Shown: positions 16,002 through 25,118, counted from the stretch's first letter. The stretch is 28,677 nucleotides of DNA from Bacillota bacterium (GCA_023424865.1 JAFADM010000230.1:1-28677), one strand, 5' to 3'. A program made the numbers and translations. Notes: generated from the letters alone by a model not told the origin.

Positions 16002-16442
16002 TTATTTAAGCTCCTGGCGGTTCAGCTTGATTACGTCCAGGGTATCCTCAAGCATGTCTTCCACCTTGCTCAGGATACCATCAGCATATTCCCGGGTTCC
16101 CAGCCGGATTTCCCTGGCATTCTTTTTGGCGTTGGAGAGAATAACCTCGGCCTGCTCATAGGCCTTTTTGGTTATTTCGTTCTCATCCACGAGTGCGGCA
16201 ATGCGGGCTTCCGCGTTATTAAGGATATTCTCTGCCTCCTGCTGGGCTTCGGAAAGGATGCGGCCCTTGTCCTCCATTACCCGCCTGGCCATTTTTATAT
16301 CGTCCGGAAGCCTTAAACGAATTTCCTGAACGTATTCTAAAATGGCGTCCCTGTCCACCAGACAGCGCCCTTTTGAAAACGGTACCGTGGTGCCGCTTTC
16401 CAGTATATCCTCTATTTGATCCAAAAGCTCCAATAACTCCAT
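16002..16442 (-). CDS. DivIVA/ATP synthase B-like coiled-coil protein
   Basis: A 146-residue soluble protein that is almost entirely helical. Residues about 45-125 form a charged, alanine-rich coiled coil (EAQQEAENILNNAEARIAAL, then EQAEVILSNAKKNAREI). Proteins like this are often annotated as ATPase or V-type ATPase subunit H-like in Clostridia. They resemble the coiled coils of DivIVA and ATP synthase subunit B, but no ATP-binding motif is visible, so an ATPase label is not justified. The ATG at 16442 has AGGAGG six bases upstream. It lies 29 nt after coaD, the last gene of the recG-rsmD-coaD unit. A role at the membrane or in division is a guess. Confidence 0.75.
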   Translation of the reverse strand: MELLELLDQIEDILESGTTVPFSKGRCLVDRDAILEYVQEIRLRLPDDIKMARRVMEDKGRILSEAQQEAENILNNAEARIAALVDENEITKKAYEQAEVILSNAKKNAREIRLGTREYADGILSKVEDMLEDTLDVIKLNRQELK

Positions 16443-16471
16443 TGCGTTCCTCCTGCAGCCTCTTGCATCCT

Positions 16472-16951
16472 TTATCTTTTGAATTTCTTATAAATGATAT
16501 CGGCTATTTGCGGCGGAACAAAATCATCAATTTTTCCGCCGTACCGGGCAAGCTCACGAATAATGCTTGAGCTTAAATAGGAATAGTCGATACCCGTCAT
16601 CATAAAGAGTGTATCTATATCGTTGTCCATGTGCCGGTTTAAAAGCGCCATCTGCATTTCATACTCAAAATCCATAACAGCCCGCAGCCCTTTAATAATA
16701 GTGGTTGCGCCTCTTTCCTTCATGAAATCCACAAGAAGTCCGGAGAAACTGGTTATTTCAATATTTTCCTGTTCTCCCACAGCCAGCCTTAAAAGCTCCA
16801 TGCGTTCTTCCATGGTAAAGCAGTGGGCCTTGTTGACATTGACAGAAACCAGCACAATCAGTTTATCGCATATTTTAGCCGCCCGGTTGATAATATCCAG
16901 ATGACCATTGGTCACCGGATCAAAGCTGCCGGGGTATACAAATGTCCTCAA
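16472..16951 (-). CDS. coaD: Phosphopantetheine adenylyltransferase
   Basis: A 159-residue cytoplasmic enzyme that transfers AMP from ATP to 4'-phosphopantetheine, the fourth step of coenzyme A synthesis. The nucleotidyltransferase signature [13 protein letters not shown] is at the N-terminus, with the TNGH motif, and the second motif [10 protein letters not shown] is near residue 125. I chose TTG at 16951: it has GGGAGG seven bases upstream, and the product begins (M)[16 protein letters not shown], as the family does. An upstream in-frame ATG at 16984 would add 11 residues with no homologous counterpart. The length is exactly that usual for the family. It follows rsmD by 90 nt. Confidence 0.95.
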   Translation of the reverse strand: MRTFVYPGSFDPVTNGHLDIINRAAKICDKLIVLVSVNVNKAHCFTMEERMELLRLAVGEQENIEITSFSGLLVDFMKERGATTIIKGLRAVMDFEYEMQMALLNRHMDNDIDTLFMMTGIDYSYLSSSIIRELARYGGKIDDFVPPQIADIIYKKFKR

Positions 16952-17041
16952 GCTATGTCCTCCCGTAAAGTATGTCGTCGGCAATTGATAATCCGTTACG
17001 GTCCGGCCGCCGGGCTAAAACGGGCCCAACGCCGAAAAGGG

Positions 17042-17641
17042 TTAAGCCTGGGGCTCGCGGATATAAAAGGAAAAAACCGTGTCTCCGTATTCCTTCACCC
17101 GCGCTCTGGAAATTTGTTCCAATACTTCAGGTGCAGCTTCCTTTTGATGATGCTCAACGGCAATAATTGCTTCTTCCTTCATTATATCAAATTTTGCAAG
17201 CATTTGAAGGGTTTTGGAAACAAAATTGCAACAATAAGGCGGATCCATGAAAATTAAATCAAATTTTTTCCCTTCTGATGCAAGAAGCGTTAATGCCCTG
17301 TCTACTGAGAGGGTTAAAACACGGGTCTTATCCGCAAATCCCGTTTTCAGGGCATTGTCCTTTATAATGCCCGCGCACAGCCCGCTTTCGTCCGCAAAAA
17401 CAGCGTTTTCCGCCCCCCGGCTCAAGGCTTCCAGGCCAAGGCTTCCTGAACCCGAAAAAAGATCCAGCACCTGGGCTCCTTCAAAATAGGGCTGCAATAT
17501 ATTAAATACCGATTCCTTAATTCTGTCCTGTGTGGGCCGGGTTCTGTCGGTGGGAGGAGCTGCAATGCGAATTCCCCTGGCACTTCCGCCTATGATGCGG
17601 AGAATATGGCCTCCCGTTCCCTGCCTTTGGTCTTTTTTCAT
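17042..17641 (-). CDS. rsmD: 16S rRNA (guanine(966)-N(2))-methyltransferase RsmD
   Basis: A 199-residue SAM-dependent methyltransferase. RIIGGSARGIRI near the N-terminus and TRPTQDRIKESVFNIL are family signatures. The SAM loop DLFSGSGSLGLEAL is at about 60-73 and the catalytic motif DPPY at 133-136. It methylates G966 (E. coli numbering) of 16S rRNA during 30S assembly. The ATG at 17641 has AAAGGA eight bases upstream. The family usually starts close to the RIIGG segment, so the extra 14 residues may be real or the true start may lie slightly later; a GGGAGG just before codon 12 has no standard start after it. It lies between recG and coaD, a widespread arrangement in Bacillota. Confidence 0.95.
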   Translation of the reverse strand: MKKDQRQGTGGHILRIIGGSARGIRIAAPPTDRTRPTQDRIKESVFNILQPYFEGAQVLDLFSGSGSLGLEALSRGAENAVFADESGLCAGIIKDNALKTGFADKTRVLTLSVDRALTLLASEGKKFDLIFMDPPYCCNFVSKTLQMLAKFDIMKEEAIIAVEHHQKEAAPEVLEQISRARVKEYGDTVFSFYIREPQA

Positions 17642-17710
17642 CCGATTGTCCTTTCCGGGTTTATGGTATATCCATTGAGGCTTTGGGCCTTTTATTAGCC
17701 TAAACGCATT

Positions 17711-19789
17711 TTAGTTCAATGACAAGGTTTTTATTCTGTCATTGAAAACGCTTTCAAGGCGAAGGGCAAGCCTGCCACACTCCACGGCCTCCTCTCCCTG
17801 CCCGCCTGCGGTTTCCAGCATATAGGCCACAGCCCCCTGAACCTCCTTAAGCACGTCCAGATCACGGTAGAGGTTGGCTATTTTAAGCTCCGGAAGGCCG
17901 TGCTGCCGGATTCCGAACATATCCCCCGGACCCCGAAGCTCCAAATCCTTTTCCGATAAGACAAAGCCGTCGGTGGATTTTACCAGCACCTCCATCCTCT
18001 GCCGGGCTATCTTCCCGTCGCTGCGGTTAAATAAAATGCAGTGTGACTGGTGCTCGCCGCGGCCCACTCTTCCGCGAAGCTGATGAAGCTGAGCCAGGCC
18101 GAAGCGCTCGGCATTTTCAACCACCATAACGCAGGCATTGGGCACATTGACACCCACTTCAATAACGGTAGTGGAAACCAGAACATCCAGCTCGCCTTTT
18201 GAAAACCGGCTCATAACCGATTCCTTCTCCACGGGCTTCATTTTACCGTGAATAAGGCCTAAGCGAACGCCTCTCAAAAGCCCGTCCGAAAGCTTTTCAA
18301 ACAACCCTTCGGCCGATTCGGCCTCCACCTCTTCGGAATCCTCCACCAACGGACAAACCACATAGGCCTGCCGCCCCTCCTCAATAAGCTTTTTAACAAA
18401 GCCGTAGGCCCGCTCCCTCTTGGCGTCGTCCACCGCATAGGTCTTTATGGGCTTTCTTCCCGGAGGCAGGGCATCGATGACAGACACATCCAGATCGCCG
18501 TACAGGACAAGGGAAAGCGTTCGAGGAATGGGTGTGGCCGTCATGACCAGAAGATCCGGGCAGCCGCCCTTATCCGATAAGAGGGCCCGCTGCCTTACAC
18601 CGAACCGGTGCTGCTCGTCGGTTATGACCAAACCGAGATTTAAAAAGCCTGTACTCTCCTCCAGAAGGGCGTGAGTGCCAATAAGAAGATCCAGAGCGCC
18701 AGAGGCGGCCATTTGCCGCATTTCCTCTTTTTCTCGCTTTTTAAGCCCTCCTGTCAAAAGCCCCGTACGAATACCCATGGGCTCGAGAAGAGGTATAATG
18801 GAACGGGCATGCTGCTCGGCCAGAATTTCCGTAGGCGCCATAAGCACGCTCTGAAAGCCTGAAAGTGCGGCCTTTACCACTGCCAGCACCGCCACGATGG
18901 TTTTTCCCGATCCCACGTCCCCCTGGACCAGGCGGTTCATACGCCGGGAGGACTCCATATCGGCCTCAATTTCTTTAAAAACCTTTTCCTGGGCTTGGGT
19001 AAGCTCAAAGGGCAAGGCTTTTCGTAAAGGAGATAAATCCGCCTTTTTAAAGCTTATTCCAGGCTGGGCCTGGTTCATGCGCTTCATGGAGGCAAGTCCC
19101 GTCTGCAATACCAAAAGCTCGTCAAACACCAGCCTGCGGCGGGCCTTTTCAAGCTGGGGAGCGCTTTCAGGAAAATGAATGCCGTAAAGCGCTTCTTTAA
19201 CACCGCACAGGCGAAACCGGCTTTTAAAGCCTGGGAACAAAAACTCCTCCGCTCCCGGCATGGCAGTATTTAAAGCCTCTTTCACAAGCTTACGGGCATG
19301 GGCCTGCGAAAGCCCCTTGGTAAGCGGATAAACAGGAAGAAGCTTTCCCTGGGAGGAGCCTGTCCATGGCTCATATTCAGGGTTCTGCATCTCTATTTTG
19401 GCCCCCAGTCGCTTTACCTTGCCAAAAAAGCAGTACTCACGGCCTTTTACAACGGTCTTCTTCACGTAGTCATGATTAAACCAGATAAGATTAAGATAGG
19501 CGCTGCCGTCTCCCACCACAGCCCGGGTAAGCCTTAAGCCTCCTCTGGGCCGCGATTCGGCCATATCCGCAACAAGAACAGCCCTGACGGAGGCTTCCTC
19601 TCCGTCCGTCAGTTGGTCAATGGTTTTTATTTGGGTACGGTCCTCATATTCCCGGGGATAGTAGTCCAGTACGTCCCCCACTCTCATAAGCCCTAATCTG
19701 CCAAACTGACGGGCTCTCACATCGCCTACACCCTTAAGGGTTTTTATGGGCTTTAAGAGTTCTTCCTCATTAGTAAAAGCAAAATGCAT
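17711..19789 (-). CDS. recG: ATP-dependent DNA helicase RecG
   Basis: A 692-residue helicase that remodels stalled replication forks and Holliday junctions. An N-terminal wedge/OB region (about 50-140) recognises branched DNA. The helicase core has Walker A GDVGSGKT (290-297), DEQH (391-394) and MTATPIPRT (416-424). The second RecA-like domain contains STTVIEVGVNVPNA and the QLRGRVGRG motif. I chose ATG at 19789 with GGAGG ten bases upstream; a TTG at 19822 in the same frame would fall inside a strong hairpin. Its Shine-Dalgarno lies partly in that hairpin (19802-19859). It follows the histidine kinase gene by 70 nt. Confidence 0.96.
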   Translation of the reverse strand: MHFAFTNEEELLKPIKTLKGVGDVRARQFGRLGLMRVGDVLDYYPREYEDRTQIKTIDQLTDGEEASVRAVLVADMAESRPRGGLRLTRAVVGDGSAYLNLIWFNHDYVKKTVVKGREYCFFGKVKRLGAKIEMQNPEYEPWTGSSQGKLLPVYPLTKGLSQAHARKLVKEALNTAMPGAEEFLFPGFKSRFRLCGVKEALYGIHFPESAPQLEKARRRLVFDELLVLQTGLASMKRMNQAQPGISFKKADLSPLRKALPFELTQAQEKVFKEIEADMESSRRMNRLVQGDVGSGKTIVAVLAVVKAALSGFQSVLMAPTEILAEQHARSIIPLLEPMGIRTGLLTGGLKKREKEEMRQMAASGALDLLIGTHALLEESTGFLNLGLVITDEQHRFGVRQRALLSDKGGCPDLLVMTATPIPRTLSLVLYGDLDVSVIDALPPGRKPIKTYAVDDAKRERAYGFVKKLIEEGRQAYVVCPLVEDSEEVEAESAEGLFEKLSDGLLRGVRLGLIHGKMKPVEKESVMSRFSKGELDVLVSTTVIEVGVNVPNACVMVVENAERFGLAQLHQLRGRVGRGEHQSHCILFNRSDGKIARQRMEVLVKSTDGFVLSEKDLELRGPGDMFGIRQHGLPELKIANLYRDLDVLKEVQGAVAYMLETAGGQGEEAVECGRLALRLESVFNDRIKTLSLN

Positions 19790-19801
19790 GTCTGCCTTTC
19801 C

Positions 19802-19859
19802 TCCGTTTCCAGACGCGTTCAACGCGGTTTATCCGTCGCGAACGCGTCTATAAAACGGA
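19802..19859 (-). promoter_or_regulatory. Long hairpin overlapping the recG ribosome binding site
   Basis: AGACGCGTTC (19811-19820) pairs perfectly with GAACGCGTCT (19840-19849). A small internal loop leads to an outer 7-bp stem, TCCGTTT (19802-19808) with AAACGGA (19853-19859). The inner part can extend by CG and CGG pairs around the loop TTTAT. In the leftward RNA it fills the space from the kinase stop codon to the recG start, and the outer stem includes the first bases of recG's GGAGG. There is no U-tract, so termination is unlikely. Confidence 0.7.
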
Positions 19860-22022
19860 TTAAACCGTGTTCAGGGAGTAAATATCCGAAAACTCCACAT
19901 TAATTTTATGGATCCGTTCTTCATCCGTCTGATCCAGAGCCGGAAGAAGGTTTTCCTCTTCCATAACGGCAACAGGCAGTTCCACAGAAAACTCACTGCC
20001 TTTATTCAGGCTGCTTGTAACCCAAACCCGTCCGTTGTGCAGCTCCACCAGGGATTTAACAAGAGACAGCCCAATGCCGCTGCCTTCGCATCTTCGGGTT
20101 AAAGGCCTGTCCCCCTGAACGAAACGCTCAAATATAATATCCAGCTTGTCCTCAGGTATACCGATACCCGTATCCCGGACGGAAATAACCACAGAGGTTT
20201 TTTTATCGCATATGTTGACTTTGATGAAACCATCCTTCTCGGTGTATTTTACCGCATTTGAAAGAAGATTCAGCATAATGCGCTCAATCATATCCGCATC
20301 ACAGGCCATGTAGATTTCCTCCAGGTCCGTATCGAAAATCAAATTGATTCCTTTGCCTTCAATATACTGGGCTACGGACTGGGTAATACTCTCCACAATG
20401 CTGACAATATTGTGATTCTTTTTATACAACTTAAAATAGCCGGAGTCAAGCTTTGTCAAATCAATTAGATTGTTAACCAGCCTTAAGAGGCGAAAGGCAT
20501 TTTGCTTTATGGATTTTAAGTGCCGGTTGAAGCGATCCAGCACAACAGTCGCCTGAAAGTTGTCATGGGCGGGCGGCTGCAGAAGCTGTACGGTTGAAAG
20601 TATGATATTAAGCGGAGTACGGAACTCATGGGATATGTTGGCGAAAAACTCCATTTTTACCGACTCAATATGGACCACCCTTTCGAGCTCCCTGGTTTTT
20701 TCTTCCATGGCTTTATCATAACTGATATCCCGTCCCGTCATAATAATGAGAACGCGGTCAAGATCCGTTACAATACGCGCATTCCATGAAATCCAGAGAA
20801 ACTGGCCGTTTTTATGGGCGCACCGGGTTTCGCACCCCATCACCACACGATCGGTAAACAGCCGTTCCATGGTTCGATTCAAGAATTCTCTATCCTCCCA
20901 GTAAACAAAAGGAAGAAAGCATTTTCTCAGAAGCTCCTCATCCCCCCAGCCAAGCACATGCCCCCATTGGGGATTTACTCTTTCAATGCACAGGGTGCTG
21001 TCCATAATGGCGATAAGATCGACAGAGGTGTTGAGTATAAGCTCATTTTCCTGCTCGACCTTTTTGCGGATGGTCAGCTCCCGCTTAACCTGCTCGTACA
21101 GCATGGCGTTATTAATAAGTACCGCAAGCTGATTGCAGAGGGTCAGAATAAATTCCTGCCTGCTTTCATAAAGGGCATTTTCCGATTTGACCAAAAGTGT
21201 GAGCGTTCCCAGAGGGATATCTCCGTTGATTATGGGAAAGCATCCGATATGATGAATGTTCTCCATCTCAAGCGCTTTACGGATTTCACCCTCAGGATAA
21301 TCCTTTACTGTGCTTAAATGGCGCTGTTTTGTCCGGAAGGCCTTCCAGCACATTCCCCGGTTTATGGGCATATGATCCACGGCAGTAAGAAGCTCAGGCG
21401 TAAACCCCAGCGATGAGCGGATATCCAGATGCTGCATCTCGGAATCGTGGAAGTAAATGCAGGCAGCATCCACATTCAGATGTTCTACCAGGCTTTTTTG
21501 AGCCGTAAAGAGCAGCTCGTCCAGACCGGCCTGCTCCGATGCTTTTTTAAAAAGCTCATAGAGAATTTCAAGCTCCCGATTGTTGCGGGATAATTCTTCT
21601 TCGATTTCCTTCCGAGAGGTAATATCAATGGCCGTAGCGGCCTTGCGTCCAATCGTTCCGTCGGAATTGTCTATCCGAAAGGTTTTCAGCCATATCCACC
21701 TCCTTTCTCCTCCTGGCAGGCAGACTTTAAACTCGATATTGTAGTTAATGCCGCCGTGTGCTCCGTCCTCTTTAAGCATCAGAGCGACTCTTTCTCTGTC
21801 CTTTTCATCAATGATCTCAAGAAGAATGTACAGATCTCTGTAAAACACCTGGGTATCCAATCCAAAAACCTTTCTAACTGCCGGATTGACATACACCATA
21901 CTGTCTCCGTCTCGAATCCAAAACACTTCTTCACTGTTGTTGACAAATTCGGTTGACCACTCTTCTGTTGGTAAAAATGATGCCTTGCTGTCAAAGATGC
22001 GTCGGTCTTCTTGTAGGATCAC
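19860..22022 (-). CDS. Soluble PAS-GAF-PAS sensor histidine kinase
   Basis: A 720-residue cytoplasmic kinase without membrane segments. A PAS domain with PAC (about 25-138) is followed by a GAF domain (about 155-308), a second PAS (about 325-437) and the HisKA dimerisation domain with ANISHEFRTPLN, where His465 is the phosphorylated residue. The ATPase domain has the N box (NLLSNAVKY, 585-593), DTGIGI (617-622) and GSGIGL (647-652). The C-terminal tail VEFSDIYS (709-716) recurs, as I recall, in many clostridial PAS kinases. The start is GTG at 22022 with GGGGAGG seven bases upstream. No response regulator is adjacent, so it is an orphan. It is first in a leftward unit with recG, rsmD and coaD. 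The signal is unknown; GAF or PAS could bind a small molecule or sense redox state. Confidence 0.92.
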   Translation of the reverse strand: MILQEDRRIFDSKASFLPTEEWSTEFVNNSEEVFWIRDGDSMVYVNPAVRKVFGLDTQVFYRDLYILLEIIDEKDRERVALMLKEDGAHGGINYNIEFKVCLPGGERRWIWLKTFRIDNSDGTIGRKAATAIDITSRKEIEEELSRNNRELEILYELFKKASEQAGLDELLFTAQKSLVEHLNVDAACIYFHDSEMQHLDIRSSLGFTPELLTAVDHMPINRGMCWKAFRTKQRHLSTVKDYPEGEIRKALEMENIHHIGCFPIINGDIPLGTLTLLVKSENALYESRQEFILTLCNQLAVLINNAMLYEQVKRELTIRKKVEQENELILNTSVDLIAIMDSTLCIERVNPQWGHVLGWGDEELLRKCFLPFVYWEDREFLNRTMERLFTDRVVMGCETRCAHKNGQFLWISWNARIVTDLDRVLIIMTGRDISYDKAMEEKTRELERVVHIESVKMEFFANISHEFRTPLNIILSTVQLLQPPAHDNFQATVVLDRFNRHLKSIKQNAFRLLRLVNNLIDLTKLDSGYFKLYKKNHNIVSIVESITQSVAQYIEGKGINLIFDTDLEEIYMACDADMIERIMLNLLSNAVKYTEKDGFIKVNICDKKTSVVISVRDTGIGIPEDKLDIIFERFVQGDRPLTRRCEGSGIGLSLVKSLVELHNGRVWVTSSLNKGSEFSVELPVAVMEEENLLPALDQTDEERIHKINVEFSDIYSLNTV

Positions 22023-22136
22023 ACCACTACCTCCCCTGCTGGAATTCCTTTTACCTCGGATTTTCGAACTCCATCTTTAACAATTTTTACCTTTCTTTTT
22101 GTGTATAATTTGTGAATAATCTATCAGATCAAAGAT

Positions 22137-22164
22137 ATTATAAACCAATGGCTGTATAATGCAA
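22137..22164 (-). promoter_or_regulatory. Probable sigma-A promoter of the kinase-recG unit
   Basis: Leftwards, TTGCAT (22159-22164) is followed after 16 nt by a perfect TATAAT (22137-22142). The transcript would start near 22130 and carry a leader of about 108 nt before the GTG start. Confidence 0.55.
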
Positions 22165-22193
22165 TACTTCCATTGTACAGCACAGACTATGTT

Positions 22194-22241
22194 CTGCATA
22201 CGTGCAGGGTGTTCGGAATGCCTTTAAATGCAGTCCTGCAT
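22194..22241. promoter_or_regulatory. Cluster of four CTGCA half-sites (two palindromes)
   Basis: CTGCA-TACG-TGCAG lies at 22194-22207 and ATGCAG-TC-CTGCAT at 22228-22241. Both are perfect inverted repeats of the same half-site in opposite arrangement, about 34 bp apart. They lie between the divergent kinase and peptidase promoters, so one regulator could act on both. The outer arms could also pair with each other in RNA. Confidence 0.4.
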
Positions 22242-22247
22242 TGTTCA

Positions 22248-22276
22248 TTGGCAAAATTTATGTTAACCTGTAAATG
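22248..22276 (+). promoter_or_regulatory. Candidate promoter of the M3 peptidase gene
   Basis: TTGGCA (22248-22253) is followed after 17 nt by TAAATG (22271-22276), a fair match to sigma-A. Transcription would begin near 22283, about 33 nt before the start codon. The 22023-22315 region contains no gene. Confidence 0.4.
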
Positions 22277-22315
22277 GAAATCGCGTTCCAAATATTAGTT
22301 TACCGGAGGTAGATT

Positions 22316-24010
22316 ATGAAGTTCAAGGATATGCCCTATGAGCGAATCGATCTGGAAGAGACAAAAAACCGGCTCGTTCCGCTCTTGGAATCCTTTGAGA
22401 AGGCTTCCAGCGGCAAAGAGCAATTTGAAATCCATCAGGCATTTACAGAAATATATGCCCATTACCTGACCATGGCGGATCTATCTTATGTACGCTATAC
22501 CCTCAATACCGAGGACAGCTTCTACCAGGAAGAAAGAGATTATTACGATGAGAACTCTCCCTACTTCCAAAAGCTCATGACCGACTTTTACAAGATTATG
22601 ATAAAATCCCCCTATCGTGCTGAGCTGGAAGAAATTATGGGCTCCCTTGCCTTCGAAAACGCTGAAATCCAGCTCAAGGCCTTTGACGAGCGTATTATTC
22701 CCTTCATGCAGGAAGAGAACAAGCTTTGCACCACCTACAGCAAGCTTATTGCATCGGCTTCCTTTGAATTTGACGGCAAGACCCTTAATCTCCCCATGCT
22801 GGGCTTTTACATGGAGCACGAGGACAGAGAAATCCGGCGGGCAGCCTATAAAAAGCGTACGGAATTTTTTGTAGAGCACAGCAGCGAGCTTGACGAAATT
22901 TATGATAAGCTGGTGAAGCTCCGTACCCAAATGGCCAAGGCACTGAACCTGGAAAATTATGTTCCCCTTGGTTATCTGCGTATGAAGCGCAATGATTATG
23001 ATGCTCAGAAAGTGGCTGCCTTCAGAAAGCAGGTCAAGGAGGATCTGGTGCCCCTGTGCAATGCCATCAACGACAAGCGCCGTGAGCATTTGGGTCTTGA
23101 TAAGCTGAGCTTCATCGACGAACCTCTCTTTTATCCCGAGGGCAATCCCAAGCCCATGGGCACGCCGGAGGAAATATTTGAAAACGGCAAAAAAATGTAT
23201 TCCGAGCTTTCTCCCGAAACCTCCGAGTTTTTTAAGTTCATGCTGGACAACGAGCTGTTCGACTGCCTGAGTAAAAAGGGCAAGGCCTCCGGCGGTTATC
23301 AGATTACGCTTCAGGATTTTAAATCGCCCTTTGTTTTTGCCAATTTCAACGGTACCAGCGGCGATATCGACGTTCTTACCCATGAGTGCGGACACGCCTT
23401 TGAGGCCTATGTGACGCGCAATTTCCCCATTCTGGAGCATCTGGATATCGGAATGGAAACAGCTGAAATTCACTCCATGTCCATGGAATTCTTCACCGGC
23501 TCCTGGATGCCACTTTTCTTCTATGAAAATAGCGATAAGTACCTCTACATGCACCTGGCAAGCGCACTGCTCTTTTTGCCCTACGGCTGCATGGTGGATG
23601 AATTCCAGCATCTGGTTTATGAAAACCCGGACATGACTCCGGATCAAAGAAAGGAAGTCTGGCAAAACCTCGAAAAGGTTTACAAGCCCCATTTAAATTA
23701 CGAAGACGATCCCTTCTTCGGCAAGGGACGTGCATGGCAGCGCCAATCCCACATTTATGAAGCGCCCTTCTACTATATCGATTACTGCCTGGCTCAATTC
23801 TGTGCCCTGCAGTATAAAATAAAATCCGTGGAAAACTTCCCCGAAGCCTGGGACAGCTATCTGAACCTTGTGGGCAAGGGTGCAAAGCTTAAGTTTACAA
23901 AGCTTATAGAAGAGGCGGGGCTTAATTCTCCCTTTGAAGAAGGATCGGTAAAGAAGCTGGCCGAAAAGGTGAGCATCCTTCTTAATCAGTACGAGGACAG
24001 TATTGTATAA
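22316..24010 (+). CDS. pepF: M3 family oligoendopeptidase
   Basis: A 564-residue cytoplasmic zinc peptidase. The zinc motif HECGH (356-360) is followed by the third ligand in ETAEIHSMSMEF (Glu384 by spacing), as in the thimet/oligoendopeptidase F family. These enzymes cut short peptides left from protein turnover or import. The N-terminal 200 residues are the helical lobe of the fold, and the C-terminal region YEAPFYYIDYCLAQFCALQ carries the substrate-binding tyrosines seen in M3 enzymes. The start is ATG with CCGGAGG seven bases upstream. It is followed by a YkvI-type gene 67 nt later without a visible terminator. The symbol follows family usage; exact orthology to PepF is not established. 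Confidence 0.92.
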   Translation: MKFKDMPYERIDLEETKNRLVPLLESFEKASSGKEQFEIHQAFTEIYAHYLTMADLSYVRYTLNTEDSFYQEERDYYDENSPYFQKLMTDFYKIMIKSPYRAELEEIMGSLAFENAEIQLKAFDERIIPFMQEENKLCTTYSKLIASASFEFDGKTLNLPMLGFYMEHEDREIRRAAYKKRTEFFVEHSSELDEIYDKLVKLRTQMAKALNLENYVPLGYLRMKRNDYDAQKVAAFRKQVKEDLVPLCNAINDKRREHLGLDKLSFIDEPLFYPEGNPKPMGTPEEIFENGKKMYSELSPETSEFFKFMLDNELFDCLSKKGKASGGYQITLQDFKSPFVFANFNGTSGDIDVLTHECGHAFEAYVTRNFPILEHLDIGMETAEIHSMSMEFFTGSWMPLFFYENSDKYLYMHLASALLFLPYGCMVDEFQHLVYENPDMTPDQRKEVWQNLEKVYKPHLNYEDDPFFGKGRAWQRQSHIYEAPFYYIDYCLAQFCALQYKIKSVENFPEAWDSYLNLVGKGAKLKFTKLIEEAGLNSPFEEGSVKKLAEKVSILLNQYEDSIV

Positions 24011-24077
24011 AACAGTGCTATTTTATCTTTTATCGGGATATCCATAGAGTAGGGGTTTTAAAACAGGGAGAAGCCTT

Positions 24078-25118
24078 GTGAAAAAAGAAATTACTACTTT
24101 AAAGGTAGCCGGAACTTATATTGGGACCATTGTGGGCGCAGGCTTTGCGTCCGGACAGGAAATGCTTCAGTTTTTTACCGTATTTGGTATTAAAGGGTAT
24201 TACGGCCTTCTGGTCGTTACCCTTCTTTTTATTTTTTTCGGCTATATTGTCATGGAGCTGGGACAAAAGTTAAAGGCGCCCTCCCACCTTCCCATCATCC
24301 GTTTTACCGGCGGGCGCTATTTGGGAACCTTTGCCGATGCGGTCATTACCTTTTTCCTCTTTGGCGGCCTTACGGCCATGATAGCAGGCTCCGGCGCTCT
24401 TTTCAGCCAGGAATTTCACATCCACCCCCTGGCTGGCAACGCTATTATGGCAGTCATAACACTGATAACGGTACTTTCCGGCTTCAGCGGCATGATAAAC
24501 GCCATCAGCCTTGTGGTTCCTTTTCTCATCCTATCCGCAGCGGGAGTTAGCATCGCCTCTTTCTTTGTTCAGCCAAAGCCCATTCCGCTGGAGGTTATGC
24601 CCCCCCATTCCGGTTTTCTTCGCAACTGGCTTTGGTCTGCGGTTATTTACACCTCCTACAATACGGTTACGGCCATAGCCATCCTTGGCCCCCTTGGCGC
24701 ACAGGTTCAGGATAAAAAAACGCTCCGCAACGGTGCCATTTTAGGTGGACTGGGCCTTGGCATAGGTGCTTTTGCCATACTGGCCGCCATGGAATTCAAC
24801 CTATCTCAGATATACACCATGGACATTCCCATGATTGCTATCGCACGCCGTATTTCACCCACGGTACGCATTCTGTACGCCATTGTCCTGCTGGCTGAAA
24901 TTTACACCACTGCCGTGGGAAGCCTTTACGGCTTTTGCGCCAGACTTGCGGAGGGCCGAAATAAGGAACGGATTTTTATTACCTTTACGGCTATCGGCCT
25001 GGCCTTCGGGGCCAGCCTCTTCGGCTTTTCCAATCTGGTAAAATACCTGTATCCCGCCGTGGGCTACCTGGGGGTGATTATTCTGGGAAGCCTGGTGTTT
25101 AACCGGTATAAGGCCTGA
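24078..25118 (+). CDS. YkvI family membrane protein
   Basis: A 346-residue membrane protein with about ten hydrophobic segments. It starts with LKVAGTYIGTIVGAGFASGQEMLQFF, the conserved opening of YkvI-like proteins. The unwound GAGFASG segment in the first helix resembles sodium-coupled amino-acid transporters of the APC/LeuT fold. Transport function has not been established for the family. The start is GTG at 24078 with GGGAG about seven bases upstream. It follows the peptidase gene by 67 nt. A peptidase next to a possible amino-acid or peptide carrier would make sense together, but that is inference. Confidence 0.88.
   Translation: MKKEITTLKVAGTYIGTIVGAGFASGQEMLQFFTVFGIKGYYGLLVVTLLFIFFGYIVMELGQKLKAPSHLPIIRFTGGRYLGTFADAVITFFLFGGLTAMIAGSGALFSQEFHIHPLAGNAIMAVITLITVLSGFSGMINAISLVVPFLILSAAGVSIASFFVQPKPIPLEVMPPHSGFLRNWLWSAVIYTSYNTVTAIAILGPLGAQVQDKKTLRNGAILGGLGLGIGAFAILAAMEFNLSQIYTMDIPMIAIARRISPTVRILYAIVLLAEIYTTAVGSLYGFCARLAEGRNKERIFITFTAIGLAFGASLFGFSNLVKYLYPAVGYLGVIILGSLVFNRYKA

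Noticed and set aside
15986..16007. Possible terminator between ylbJ and the coiled-coil gene (GCCTT/AAGGC then TTATTT)
   Set aside because: Only five base pairs with an AT-rich stem and a broken T-run; not enough to call.
22481..23692. 403-codon open frame on the minus strand opposite the M3 peptidase
   Set aside because: The peptidase reading has the zinc motif and family-wide similarity; the antisense frame has no family pattern and no good ribosome binding site.
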